DNA from: CAYFUL01 sp964346375
GTDB lineage: Bacteria > Bacillota > Clostridia > Tissierellales > Peptoniphilaceae
Direction of reading: 5' to 3'
Length of the DNA: 7,971 bases
Assembly (NCBI GenBank): GCA_964346375.1
Contig: CAYFUL010000063.1
Location: forward strand, 1 to 7,971
The notes under the pieces were generated by a model, which searched no databases, had not been told where the DNA came from, and saw nothing but the letters and a program-made list of their open reading frames with translations. A program made the position numbers and the translations under genes. Shown one piece after another: positions 1-6,846 of the stretch (position 1 is the stretch's first letter; the number at the start of each line of letters is the position of its first letter).

Positions 1-355
1 ATTTATTCCCAACACACCATTACACGATGGGGCAGTAATTATTAAAGGGGATAGAGTAAAGGCTGCGGCTTGTTTTTTACCTCTTACGGAAAATGATAAG
101 CTAAATAAATCTCTAGGTACTAGACATAGGGCGGGGATTGGAATTTCTGAAAGAAGTGACTGTCTTTCCATTATGGTTTCTGAAGAAACTGGTACAATTT
201 CCATTGCTCAAGGGGGAAATATTTCAAGGTACTTGGATATTGAAACCTTGGAGAATATTTTACTTGAAATATATACTCCAAAGGCAAATTCTCCACTTGG
301 ATTTTTAATTAAGAAGAAGGAAGATGATAGTGATGAAGAAAATACAACTGAATAA
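1..355 (+). CDS. cdaA: Diadenylate cyclase CdaA, C-terminal part (5' end outside window)
   Basis: This is the C-terminal 117 residues of a DisA_N-type diadenylate cyclase, which condenses two ATP into cyclic di-AMP at the membrane. The reading frame is open from base 2. Both catalytic signatures are visible: PLHDGAVII about 6-14 residues in (the DGA motif of the active site) and GTRHRAGIGISE about 39-50 residues in (the RHR phosphate-binding motif, with Gly where Ala is usual). The N-terminal membrane helices of CdaA, expected to be three, lie upstream of the window. The protein ends in a charged acidic tail (KKKEDDSDEENTTE). Its last 23 bases overlap the start of cdaR, the usual partner, which separates CdaA from DisA and CdaS. 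The internal ATG at 173 is not a real start, because the conserved motifs lie before it. Confidence 0.95.
   Translation, partial: FIPNTPLHDGAVIIKGDRVKAAACFLPLTENDKLNKSLGTRHRAGIGISERSDCLSIMVSEETGTISIAQGGNISRYLDIETLENILLEIYTPKANSPLGFLIKKKEDDSDEENTTE
317..323 (+). promoter_or_regulatory. Ribosome binding site that decides the cdaR start
   Basis: AAGGAAG lies inside the end of cdaA. It directly abuts the ATG at 324, leaving no spacer, but sits 9 bases before the ATG at 333. The spacing favours 333 as the start of cdaR. Confidence 0.55.
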
Positions 356-1304
356 AAACGCTATTCCCATACTATTATCTATACTTGTATCGGTGATTCT
401 GTGGTACTATGTAACTATAGATTTAGGCACGACTTTAAAGTACACCTATTCTGATATTGATGTACTATTTGAGGGAACTGCAAACCTTAGGGAGCTGGGA
501 TTGTCTTTAAAAAGTCCAGAGAGTGCAAAGGTATCAGTTCAAGTAGAAGGGACATTTAAACAGCTTAGAAACATTACTAAGGACAGTATTAGAGCATCTG
601 TTGATCTTTCTAAATTAGATGCAGGAAGTCATAAGATGGATGTAAAGATAAATGTTCCCGGAAATGCGGTAAAGGTTGTGCAAATTACTCCTCCAGATGT
701 GGACTTTGTAATTGAAAATATTATAGAGGTTGACAGTAAGGTTGCAGTAAAAACTGAAGGCGATTTACGGAGTGGATATGTACTAGGTACTATAAATAAT
801 GAGCCTACTGTAAAGCTAACTGGTCCAAGGTCAGAAGTGGATAAGGTTGCAAGGGTACTTGCCTATATAGATTTAGAGGATAAGGCAGAATCCTATGTTG
901 CAAACCCAAAAGTTGTAGCACTTGACAGCGAGGGAAATGAAGTTGAAAATGTAAACTTAGTTCCACAAAATGTTGACGTGGAAATACCTATACTAAAAAC
1001 TAAAACAGTGCCGATAAAATTAAATATCTACGGAGATTTAGAGGCAAATAGTATAAAAACTGTGGCAACTTTTCCAAATTCGGTTGCCATTAAGGGGAAC
1101 ACTGCTATAATAAATAATATTTACGAGATAAATACCAGGGTAGTGTCCTTGGGGAGTGTTTTAAATGGTGAGGTTAAGTTTGTGGAGTTAAATCTTCCAG
1201 ATGGAATTACCATTGTAGACGATACTCAAAATTATGAAGTAGTTTATACTTTAAATGAAGAAAATAACGAAGAAACAGAAGATGTAGGAACACAAAAACA
1301 ATAG
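333..1304 (+). CDS. cdaR: CdaA regulatory protein CdaR (YbbR-domain protein)
   Basis: CdaR is a membrane-anchored extracytoplasmic protein that binds CdaA and modulates c-di-AMP synthesis. From the ATG at 333 it has 323 residues. A short basic N-terminus (MKKIQLNKN) is followed by one membrane helix at about 9-28, giving an N-in, C-out anchor. The rest is three consecutive beta-rich YbbR repeats at roughly 37-127, 134-218 and 225-307, each with the family pattern of alternating Val/Ile strands and turns such as KLTGPRSEVDKV. It ends in an acidic, probably disordered tail. Bacillus CdaR has four YbbR repeats and is longer, so this is a shorter form. An ATG three codons upstream (324) is in frame but has no room for a ribosome binding site. 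The 23-base overlap with cdaA suggests translational coupling. Confidence 0.93.
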   Translation: MKKIQLNKNAIPILLSILVSVILWYYVTIDLGTTLKYTYSDIDVLFEGTANLRELGLSLKSPESAKVSVQVEGTFKQLRNITKDSIRASVDLSKLDAGSHKMDVKINVPGNAVKVVQITPPDVDFVIENIIEVDSKVAVKTEGDLRSGYVLGTINNEPTVKLTGPRSEVDKVARVLAYIDLEDKAESYVANPKVVALDSEGNEVENVNLVPQNVDVEIPILKTKTVPIKLNIYGDLEANSIKTVATFPNSVAIKGNTAIINNIYEINTRVVSLGSVLNGEVKFVELNLPDGITIVDDTQNYEVVYTLNEENNEETEDVGTQKQ

Positions 1305-1313
1305 GAGGTTTAA

Positions 1314-2762
1314 ATGGAATACTTTGGAGATGGCTTAACTTTTGATGATATTCTTCTTTTACCAGGATACTCAAAAGTACTACCTAACGAGACAGATATA
1401 AAGACCAGACTTACTGAGTCTATAACTCTTAATATCCCTGTAATGAGTGCTGGGATGGATACTGTAACTGAGGCTGATATGGCAATTGCTATGGCGAGAG
1501 AAGGTGGTATAGGAATTATTCATAAGAATATGGGAATTGAAGAGCAGTGTAATGAAGTTGACAGAGTAAAAAGATCTGAACATGGAGTTATAACTGACCC
1601 ATTCTATTTAAGCAAGGACCATCTTATTGAAGACGCTACTGCAATTATGAGTAGGTATAGAATTAGTGGTGTTCCAATTATTAGATCTGATGGAAAACTT
1701 GAGGGTATTATTACCAATAGAGACATTAGATTTGAAACTGACCTTTCGAGAAAAATTGAAGAGGTAATGACTGGAGAAGGTCTTATTACTGGCCATGAAG
1801 GCATTAGTATGGATGAGGCTTTAAATATTCTAAAGGCTCATAAGATTGAAAAACTTCCTCTAGTTGATGATAACTTTAAATTAAAGGGTCTTATTACTAT
1901 TAAGGATATAGAAAAGACTATTCAATATCCAAACTCTGCAAGGGATAAATCTGGAAGATTACTTGCTGGAGCTGCTATTGGTGTAACTAAGGACGTATTT
2001 GAGAGAACTGAGGCACTACTAGCTGCGAAGGTAGACGTTCTTACAATAGATACTGCCCATGGACAATCTGAAGGCGTTTTAAAGACTATTAGAGAGCTTA
2101 AAAAGGCATTTCCACATGTACAACTTATTGCTGGTAATGTTGCAACATACCAAGGTACAGTTGATTTAATTGAAGCTGGAGCAGACTGTGTAAAAATTGG
2201 TATTGGACCTGGTTCAATTTGTACTACTAGAGTAGTTACAGGTATTGGTGTACCACAGATTACTGCAATTATGGAAGGAAAGAAAGCTGCTGATAAGTAT
2301 GGAATTCCAATAATTGCCGATGGTGGTATCAAGTACTCTGGAGATGTTACTAAGGCTATTGCTGCAGGTGGAGACGTTGTAATGATGGGCTCTATGTTTG
2401 CAGGAACTGATGAAAGTCCGGGAGAGGATATTTACGTTGAAGGTAGAAGATTTAAATCCTATAGAGGAATGGGATCTCTTGGTGCAATGAGTTCTGGATC
2501 TTCAGATAGATACTTCCAATCTGAAACTAAGAAATACGTACCTGAAGGAGTTGAAGGTAGAGTTCCATATAAGGGAAAAGTTGGAGATGTAGTTTACCAA
2601 CTTGTTGGTGGTTTAAAATCTGGTATGGGATATGTTGGAGCCCATAATATTAATGAACTTCAAAATAATACTAAGTACGTTAAAATTACTACTGCTACTT
2701 TACAAGAAAACCATCCTCACAATATTACTATTACAAGGGAGTCTCCTAACTACATTTCCTAA
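1314..2762 (+). CDS. guaB: Inosine-5'-monophosphate dehydrogenase
   Basis: GuaB oxidises IMP to XMP with NAD+, the committed step of guanine nucleotide synthesis, as a cytosolic tetramer. The 482 residues are the normal family length. The TIM-barrel core is interrupted by a tandem CBS (Bateman) module at about 93-202. Catalytic features are intact: the active-site loop GPGSICTTR with Cys303, the DTAHG segment at 246-250, ADGGIK at 335-340, the MGSLGAM segment, the Arg399-Tyr400 flap dyad in SSDRYFQ, and EGRVPYKG at 414-421. AGGAGG at 1303-1308 overlaps the cdaR stop codon and lies 5 bases before the ATG. The 9-base gap to cdaR and 12-base gap to the response regulator place it inside the operon. 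No guanine riboswitch or separate promoter fits upstream, so expression should follow cdaA-cdaR. Confidence 0.98.
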   Translation: MEYFGDGLTFDDILLLPGYSKVLPNETDIKTRLTESITLNIPVMSAGMDTVTEADMAIAMAREGGIGIIHKNMGIEEQCNEVDRVKRSEHGVITDPFYLSKDHLIEDATAIMSRYRISGVPIIRSDGKLEGIITNRDIRFETDLSRKIEEVMTGEGLITGHEGISMDEALNILKAHKIEKLPLVDDNFKLKGLITIKDIEKTIQYPNSARDKSGRLLAGAAIGVTKDVFERTEALLAAKVDVLTIDTAHGQSEGVLKTIRELKKAFPHVQLIAGNVATYQGTVDLIEAGADCVKIGIGPGSICTTRVVTGIGVPQITAIMEGKKAADKYGIPIIADGGIKYSGDVTKAIAAGGDVVMMGSMFAGTDESPGEDIYVEGRRFKSYRGMGSLGAMSSGSSDRYFQSETKKYVPEGVEGRVPYKGKVGDVVYQLVGGLKSGMGYVGAHNINELQNNTKYVKITTATLQENHPHNITITRESPNYIS

Positions 2763-2774
2763 AGGAGGTAGAGT

Positions 2775-3467
2775 ATGAGAAAAATTCTTCTAGTTGAAGA
2801 TGAAGAGGCTATAAGAAAATTTGTTAAGATAAATTTAGAGAGAGAAGGCTACATGGTTTTTGAAGCTGGTACCGGAGAAGATGGTATTGAAGTTGCCAGA
2901 AAAGAAAGACCAGAGATAGTAGTCCTTGATATTATGCTTCCGGGAATAGATGGTTTTGAAGTATGTAAAGTTCTAAGGGAAGAGTTTCCAGAGCTTGGAA
3001 TAATAATGTTAACTGCCAAGGCGGAGGACTACGACAAGATTATGGGACTTCAGTATGGAACTGATGACTATCTTACTAAACCATTTAATCCTACAGAATT
3101 AACCCTTAGAATTAAATCTCTAGAGCGTAGACTTGAAATAGTTCCTCCAGAGGTGGAGGATGGAATTATTTCCCATGGTCCATTTAAACTGGATACCTAC
3201 TCTAGAAAATTTTACAAAAATTCTGTGGAAATTGAACTTACTCCTACTGAATACTCCATTGTAAAGATCTTTATGGATAACCCGGGAAAGGCTTTAAAAA
3301 GAGAAGAGATTCTTGATTTAGTTTGGGGCGAGGATTTTGTAGGGGATTCAAAAATTGTAGATGTTAATATGAGAAGGCTTAGATCTAAAATTGAAGAAAA
3401 TCCCGCTAAGCCAAAATTTATAGAGACTGTATGGGGATTGGGATATAGATGGCAAGACGTAGAATAA
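2775..3467 (+). CDS. OmpR/PhoB-family response regulator
   Basis: This is a two-domain transcriptional regulator of 230 residues, typical length for the family. The receiver domain (about 1-118) has the acidic pocket Glu8-Asp9, phospho-acceptor Asp52 in VVLDIMLPG, switch Thr80 in IIMLTAK and Lys102 in LTKPF, so it should be phosphorylatable. A linker at about 119-130 leads to a winged-helix DNA-binding domain (about 132-228) with LTPTEYSIVKIFMDNPGK and the terminal hairpin FIETVWGLGYRW. A full AAAGGAGGT at 2761-2769 overlaps the guaB stop codon and lies 5 bases before the ATG. It overlaps the kinase gene by 19 bases, so the two are surely cognate. It resembles PhoP/RegX3-like regulators of Firmicutes, but the target regulon cannot be read from sequence and no symbol is assigned. 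Confidence 0.95.
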   Translation: MRKILLVEDEEAIRKFVKINLEREGYMVFEAGTGEDGIEVARKERPEIVVLDIMLPGIDGFEVCKVLREEFPELGIIMLTAKAEDYDKIMGLQYGTDDYLTKPFNPTELTLRIKSLERRLEIVPPEVEDGIISHGPFKLDTYSRKFYKNSVEIELTPTEYSIVKIFMDNPGKALKREEILDLVWGEDFVGDSKIVDVNMRRLRSKIEENPAKPKFIETVWGLGYRWQDVE

Positions 3468-4864
3468 AAAATAGTATTAGAAACAAGCTTATGTTTTCAA
3501 TAATGGGTACAATAACTGTACTTGTTATTTCAATTACTATAATTCTATTTATCATCTTGCAAAACTATTATTATGGAAATATGGAGAGGTTTCTAACTTA
3601 TAGGATGGAAACCTCTCTTGATATTTACAAGAAATACTATAGTAATATGACTATTGATGAACTTTTGCGAGAGGATATAGATTCTCTTTGGGGATACACT
3701 AGAGCAGAGATTCAAGTTCTGGATATTAATGGGAATTTAAAATATGACTCCATTGGCGCAAATGTACTAGAGCCAATTGAAACCATAGATGTTAAAGAGG
3801 CATCTAAGGGAAATATTCATACCTGGATTGGAAATGCATCCTTTACTCCAAATAGAATTATGGTAGTTACTGGTCCTCTTGAAGGACAGGACAGCAACAT
3901 TATTGGATATTTAAGATTTGTATCATCTCTTTCAGTAGTAAATAGGGATTTAAGAGATGCAGGAATATATATTGGACTTATTGGACTTCTAGTAATACTA
4001 CTTACTTTTTTTGCCAGTATATTGATTTCAAATTCAATAGTACGTCCATTACAGGAGCTTACTAAAAATGCAGAAAAGATGGCAGATGGACAGTTAAAGG
4101 TTCGAAACAATATGGACCGTGAAGATGAAATAGGAAAACTTGCAAATACTATGGATTTAATGGCGAAGGAGATTATAGAGAAGGAGCAGATAAAAAATGA
4201 CTTTATATCCTCTATTTCCCATGAACTTCGTACACCACTTACCTCCATTAAAGGCTGGGCAGTAGTTTTAAAATCTCTAAAGCCAGAGGAAAAAGACCTT
4301 ATGCTAGAGGGAATTGACATTATTGAAAACGAAACAGACAGACTTACTAAAATGGTAGAGGATTTACTGGATTTTTCCAGATTTATTTCTGGAAGAATAG
4401 TACTAGACAAGGAGTCATTTAATATTTCTGTTACCTGTTTAAACGTTGCAAAACAACTTAGGCCAAGATTTGAACTTAATAAAATTGAGTTTATTGTGGA
4501 TGTAAAAGAGGAAAGGGCAGTTGTACTAGGAGATGAAAATCGAATTAAACAGCTTCTAATTAATTTAATAGACAATGCTTTAAAGTTTACCTCTGAAGAA
4601 GGTTGGGTTAAATTTTCTGCCTACCTTGAAGAAAATAGGTACATTATTCTAATTTCAGATGGAGGACAGGGAATTAGTCGAGATGAATTACAATTTGTAA
4701 AGGAAAAATTCTACAAAGGGAAACATTCAAAGAGTCATAGTGGAATTGGACTATCAATTTCTGATGAAATTACTAAACTTCACAATGGAAGTCTTGATAT
4801 TTTTTCTGAAGAAGGAATTGGTACTACAGTAAGGGCGATAATACCCATAAAGGAGGAAGAGTGA
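3449..4864 (+). CDS. Membrane sensor histidine kinase, partner of the preceding regulator
   Basis: This 471-residue kinase senses an extracytoplasmic or membrane signal and phosphorylates the upstream regulator. In order: basic N-terminus, membrane helix at about 15-37, an extracytoplasmic domain at about 38-171 of unrecognised ligand, second helix at about 172-194, HAMP linker at about 191-243, dimerisation/phosphotransfer domain with His258 in SISHELRTPLTSIKGW, and an HATPase_c domain with N-box Asn376 in LINLIDNALKFT, G1 box DGGQGIS at 404-410, F-box FVKEKFYKG and G2 box SGIGLSIS at 431-438. All catalytic motifs are present. The ATG at 3449 has only a weak upstream GGGATTGGGA, so translation probably depends on coupling to the regulator gene, which it overlaps by 19 bases. 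Its stop overlaps the GTG start of the next gene. Confidence 0.95.
   Translation: MARRRIKNSIRNKLMFSIMGTITVLVISITIILFIILQNYYYGNMERFLTYRMETSLDIYKKYYSNMTIDELLREDIDSLWGYTRAEIQVLDINGNLKYDSIGANVLEPIETIDVKEASKGNIHTWIGNASFTPNRIMVVTGPLEGQDSNIIGYLRFVSSLSVVNRDLRDAGIYIGLIGLLVILLTFFASILISNSIVRPLQELTKNAEKMADGQLKVRNNMDREDEIGKLANTMDLMAKEIIEKEQIKNDFISSISHELRTPLTSIKGWAVVLKSLKPEEKDLMLEGIDIIENETDRLTKMVEDLLDFSRFISGRIVLDKESFNISVTCLNVAKQLRPRFELNKIEFIVDVKEERAVVLGDENRIKQLLINLIDNALKFTSEEGWVKFSAYLEENRYIILISDGGQGISRDELQFVKEKFYKGKHSKSHSGIGLSISDEITKLHNGSLDIFSEEGIGTTVRAIIPIKEEE
4850..4856 (+). promoter_or_regulatory. Ribosome binding site supporting a GTG start for the lipoprotein
   Basis: AAGGAGG at the end of the kinase gene lies 4 bases before GTG 4861. 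It supports this non-ATG start, which begins exactly at the lipoprotein signal peptide and shares GTGA with the kinase stop. Confidence 0.75.
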
Positions 4865-6276
4865 AAAGATATTTTTTAATTTTTTTAGCACTACTTCTAA
4901 CGGGATGTAGTGGAGTAAAAAGACAGAGTTCATCAGTTACTACTCCAAAACTTACAAAACCACCAATCTATGGAAAATGGGTAATAACAAAAACCATCTT
5001 TAAGGAAAATATTGGAGAGGATAGATTTAAGTACAAGAGTTTAATTGGATCGGATATTATCTTTTCTGAAGAGGGAGTTAGTATTGCAAATATTGTTGCG
5101 AAGTCTCCAAATTTTAAACTTAGAAAACTAAATTCTAAGTTTTTCATTGAAAAGGAGTACAATTATCCTATAGAAAATCTTGGATTTAGAGATGATATTA
5201 TTGACATTATAGATATAAAGGAAAAGGACGAGTTTTTTTGCCAGGTACTAAGGCAACAGATGGATAGAATTATTATCTTCTGTAATGGCATTTTTATAGT
5301 TGCTACTAAGGTTTCAGATACAATTTCTAAGGAGGAACTAGATAGTTTAAATACAAGTAGTGTGGATGGCTTGCTCCAAAGTGTTAGCGATAAAAATGCA
5401 AGGGATAATGGAGTAATTATTGGACTTAAATATTCCAATGGTAATGATGAATTTTCAGAGTATAGTTATAGCTCCCTATTTATAAAATTGTCTCAGGAAG
5501 ATGGCATTGCCCATTATTTTAAAGATGGAATAATAGTTCCAAGGCAGAGTAATTTTATTAAAGTTGGAACTGAGCGTGAAGTCATTGAGGAAAAAATCTC
5601 CGATAAGATTACCATAAGGTATAGTAATATTGGTGGAGAGGATCCAATTATAAAGTATGCCGATGTAGAACCGGGAATACTAAAGGGAATAGAATTTATC
5701 TCTCCAGATTATATTAATTTTGAAGAGTATAATACCTCTTCTGGAAGAAGAAGTTTAAATTTAAAATTTATAGACAGTTTAGAGGCATATGGAAGTTTAA
5801 GTCTAGGTAATATTGTAGAAGATGGGGATAAGATTTTTATAGACTCATCTAAGACAATTAGCGATAGGCTTGACATTACAAGTCTTGATGAGAGAAATAT
5901 TGGTATTAATAGAGAAAATGGATATTGGAAGTTTAAAGGGCGAGTTGATATTGAAGGTAGATCAAATCAGTACAAAGACTTTGATATAAATATTCTAATA
6001 CCAAAGGAAATTGTAAAGTATGACGAATTATCTATATCAACTTCTGAGCTTCAAAAAGAATTTCCCGAGATGAAGGACTGTTTTATATCTCCAAACAATA
6101 AGTTTCTAATAGTTGTGGAAAATAGTAAAATAGTGATTTATAATATAATTGGTGGTAGAGTATCTGATGAGCCTCTCTATGAAATAGAGTTAGATAAAAA
6201 TTACTCTATTATAATGTCAGAGTGGGCAATAGGAAGGTACACCGACCTTTGGGAGCGAGAATTTAAGGGGGAATAA
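4861..6276 (+). CDS. Uncharacterised lipoprotein linked to the two-component system
   Basis: I do not recognise the family. The GTG start gives a classical lipoprotein signal: MKRYFLIFLALLLTGC, with lipobox LTGC and Cys16 as the predicted lipidated residue, so the mature protein should be anchored on the outer face of the membrane. A Ser/Thr-rich linker (17-35) precedes a mostly beta-predicted domain starting with GKW at 38-40, the kind of G-x-W opening seen in lipocalin-like barrels, though this is only a resemblance. Residues about 180-380 are also strand-rich. The last 80 residues contain a strand-turn pattern (CFISPNNKFLIVVENSKIVIYNI) that resembles a single beta-propeller blade. Length is 471 aa. 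The gene starts within the kinase stop codon and its own stop shares one base with the next gene. This suggests an accessory sensor or an output protein of the two-component pair; that role is inferred. Confidence 0.85.
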   Translation: MKRYFLIFLALLLTGCSGVKRQSSSVTTPKLTKPPIYGKWVITKTIFKENIGEDRFKYKSLIGSDIIFSEEGVSIANIVAKSPNFKLRKLNSKFFIEKEYNYPIENLGFRDDIIDIIDIKEKDEFFCQVLRQQMDRIIIFCNGIFIVATKVSDTISKEELDSLNTSSVDGLLQSVSDKNARDNGVIIGLKYSNGNDEFSEYSYSSLFIKLSQEDGIAHYFKDGIIVPRQSNFIKVGTEREVIEEKISDKITIRYSNIGGEDPIIKYADVEPGILKGIEFISPDYINFEEYNTSSGRRSLNLKFIDSLEAYGSLSLGNIVEDGDKIFIDSSKTISDRLDITSLDERNIGINRENGYWKFKGRVDIEGRSNQYKDFDINILIPKEIVKYDELSISTSELQKEFPEMKDCFISPNNKFLIVVENSKIVIYNIIGGRVSDEPLYEIELDKNYSIIMSEWAIGRYTDLWEREFKGE

Positions 6277-6593
6277 TGAACAAGGTAGTAGGAGCGGTCT
6301 TAGAACTCTTTGAAGGCCATACACAGTACATGATGCTGGCAATATATATAATGATAGGCGCAATTGCCCTTACATTTATTATTAACTTTATCTCTGGTAG
6401 ACTTAGTTTTTTAAAGTACATACCTGGATTGATTTTAATACTTGTTGGAATTTTTTCCCTATTTTCAGTTATAAATGCTCTATTTGATCCAAAGAGTTTA
6501 GATAATATCATTATCTTTGTAATTGCTGTTGGATCTGGTCTTGTATCAGTTACCTTTGCTGCAATACTAGGTACATTTAAAATAAGAAGGTAG
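6276..6593 (+). CDS. Small three-helix membrane protein, function unknown
   Basis: This 105-residue integral membrane protein has three hydrophobic segments at about 18-40, 46-67 and 78-100, with short polar loops and a basic C-terminus (FKIRR). No catalytic motif is visible and I do not recognise the family. AAGGGGG at 6265-6271 lies 4 bases before the ATG, which overlaps the last base of the lipoprotein stop codon (TAATG), so the two are probably translationally coupled. It is the last gene of the operon; its TAG lies within the hairpin at 6588-6611. A role as a membrane partner of the lipoprotein or kinase is plausible from position only. Confidence 0.8.
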   Translation: MNKVVGAVLELFEGHTQYMMLAIYIMIGAIALTFIINFISGRLSFLKYIPGLILILVGIFSLFSVINALFDPKSLDNIIIFVIAVGSGLVSVTFAAILGTFKIRR

Positions 6594-6611
6594 TCTATTT
6601 TTGGACTACCT
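6588..6611. terminator. Symmetric hairpin spanning both convergent stop codons
   Basis: AGGTAGTC at 6588-6595 pairs perfectly with GACTACCT at 6604-6611 around an 8-base loop. The + gene's TAG (6591-6593) is in the left arm and the - gene's TAG (6597-6595) straddles the arm and loop. The bases after it are T-rich but not a clean T-tract in either direction (CTATTAATTTT on +, TCTTATTTT on -). It may act as a bidirectional terminator, and is the only candidate visible for the recX unit. Confidence 0.55.
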
Positions 6612-6846
6612 CTATTAATTTTAGCTTCCCTTCTCTGGGAAGTTTTTTTATTGCAATTTCTCTCTTTAATGCCTCTGNNNNNNNNNNAAATTTTTCAAGG
6701 TGAAGTAATTTTACTGGAGTTCTTCCGCTAGTGTACTTTGCTCCCTTTCCACTATTGTGTTCTTCTATTCTTCTATTTATGTCTGTAGTAATTCCTGTAT
6801 AAATGGAATTGTCACTACACTTTAACATATATACATAGTATGTCAT
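6595..6846 (-). CDS. GIY-YIG nuclease-domain protein, UPF0213/YhbQ type
   Basis: This is a small single-domain protein of 83 residues, normal for the UPF0213 family (about 80-100). The GIY element reads YVYML (4-8) and the YIG element YTGIT (16-20). The family segment RRIEEHNSGKGAKYTSGRTPV follows at 25-45 with Arg25/Arg26 and His30, then EALKREIAIKKL at 58-69 with the conserved Glu63 expected to bind metal. The domain is that of homing, UvrC and related endonucleases, but the cellular role of this family is poorly defined. Ten unknown bases replace part or all of residues 54-57. The ATG overlaps the recX stop codon as ATGA, so it is coexpressed with recX. Its stop is one base from the convergent gene's stop. 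Confidence 0.9.
   Translation of the reverse strand: MTYYVYMLKCSDNSIYTGITTDINRRIEEHNSGKGAKYTSGRTPVKLLHLEKFXXXXEALKREIAIKKLPREGKLKLIEVVQK
6623..6649 (+). terminator. Rho-independent terminator of the + operon, inside the opposite gene
   Basis: Stem AGCTTCCC (6623-6630) pairs with GGGAAGTT (6637-6644), six bases being Watson-Crick G/C-rich core plus a G-T and an A-T pair, around a TTCTCT loop, followed by further T residues to 6649. This is a classical intrinsic terminator for + strand transcription. It lies within the last codons of the minus-strand GIY-YIG gene. Confidence 0.75.
6678..6687. other. Run of 10 N: assembly gap or masked bases
   Basis: Ten undetermined bases lie inside the GIY-YIG gene. 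The frame is continuous on both sides, and the four missing residues between Phe53 and EALKRE match the usual family spacing (Phe, four residues, then Glu-Ala-Leu). The gap length therefore looks right rather than arbitrary. Confidence 0.98.

Noticed and set aside
324..332. Alternative cdaR start at ATG 324 (MIVMKK...)
   Set aside because: The AAGGAAG ribosome binding site directly abuts this ATG with no spacer, while ATG 333 has a 9-base spacer and begins at a typical basic signal-anchor N-terminus.
1305..1313. Purine or guanine riboswitch before guaB
   Set aside because: Only 9 bases separate cdaR and guaB, leaving no room for an aptamer.
1922..2332. 136-codon open frame on the minus strand inside guaB
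   Set aside because: It is fully covered by conserved GuaB coding sequence, has no ribosome binding site, and has a composition typical of an antisense shadow.
3143..3160. Hairpin TCCTCCA-GAGG-TGGAGGA in the response regulator gene
   Set aside because: It lies in the interdomain linker (VPPEVEDG), has no T-tract and no start codon at a suitable distance, and Glu/Pro/Val codons explain it.
3817..4575. 252-codon open frame on the minus strand inside the kinase gene
   Set aside because: The Ser/Ile/Phe-rich translation has no domain, and the opposite strand encodes an intact histidine kinase with all motifs.
4849..4864. Possible frameshift or fusion between the kinase and the lipoprotein
   Set aside because: The kinase ends normally after its ATPase domain, and the GTG start has a good ribosome binding site followed at once by a lipoprotein signal; this is an ordinary overlap.
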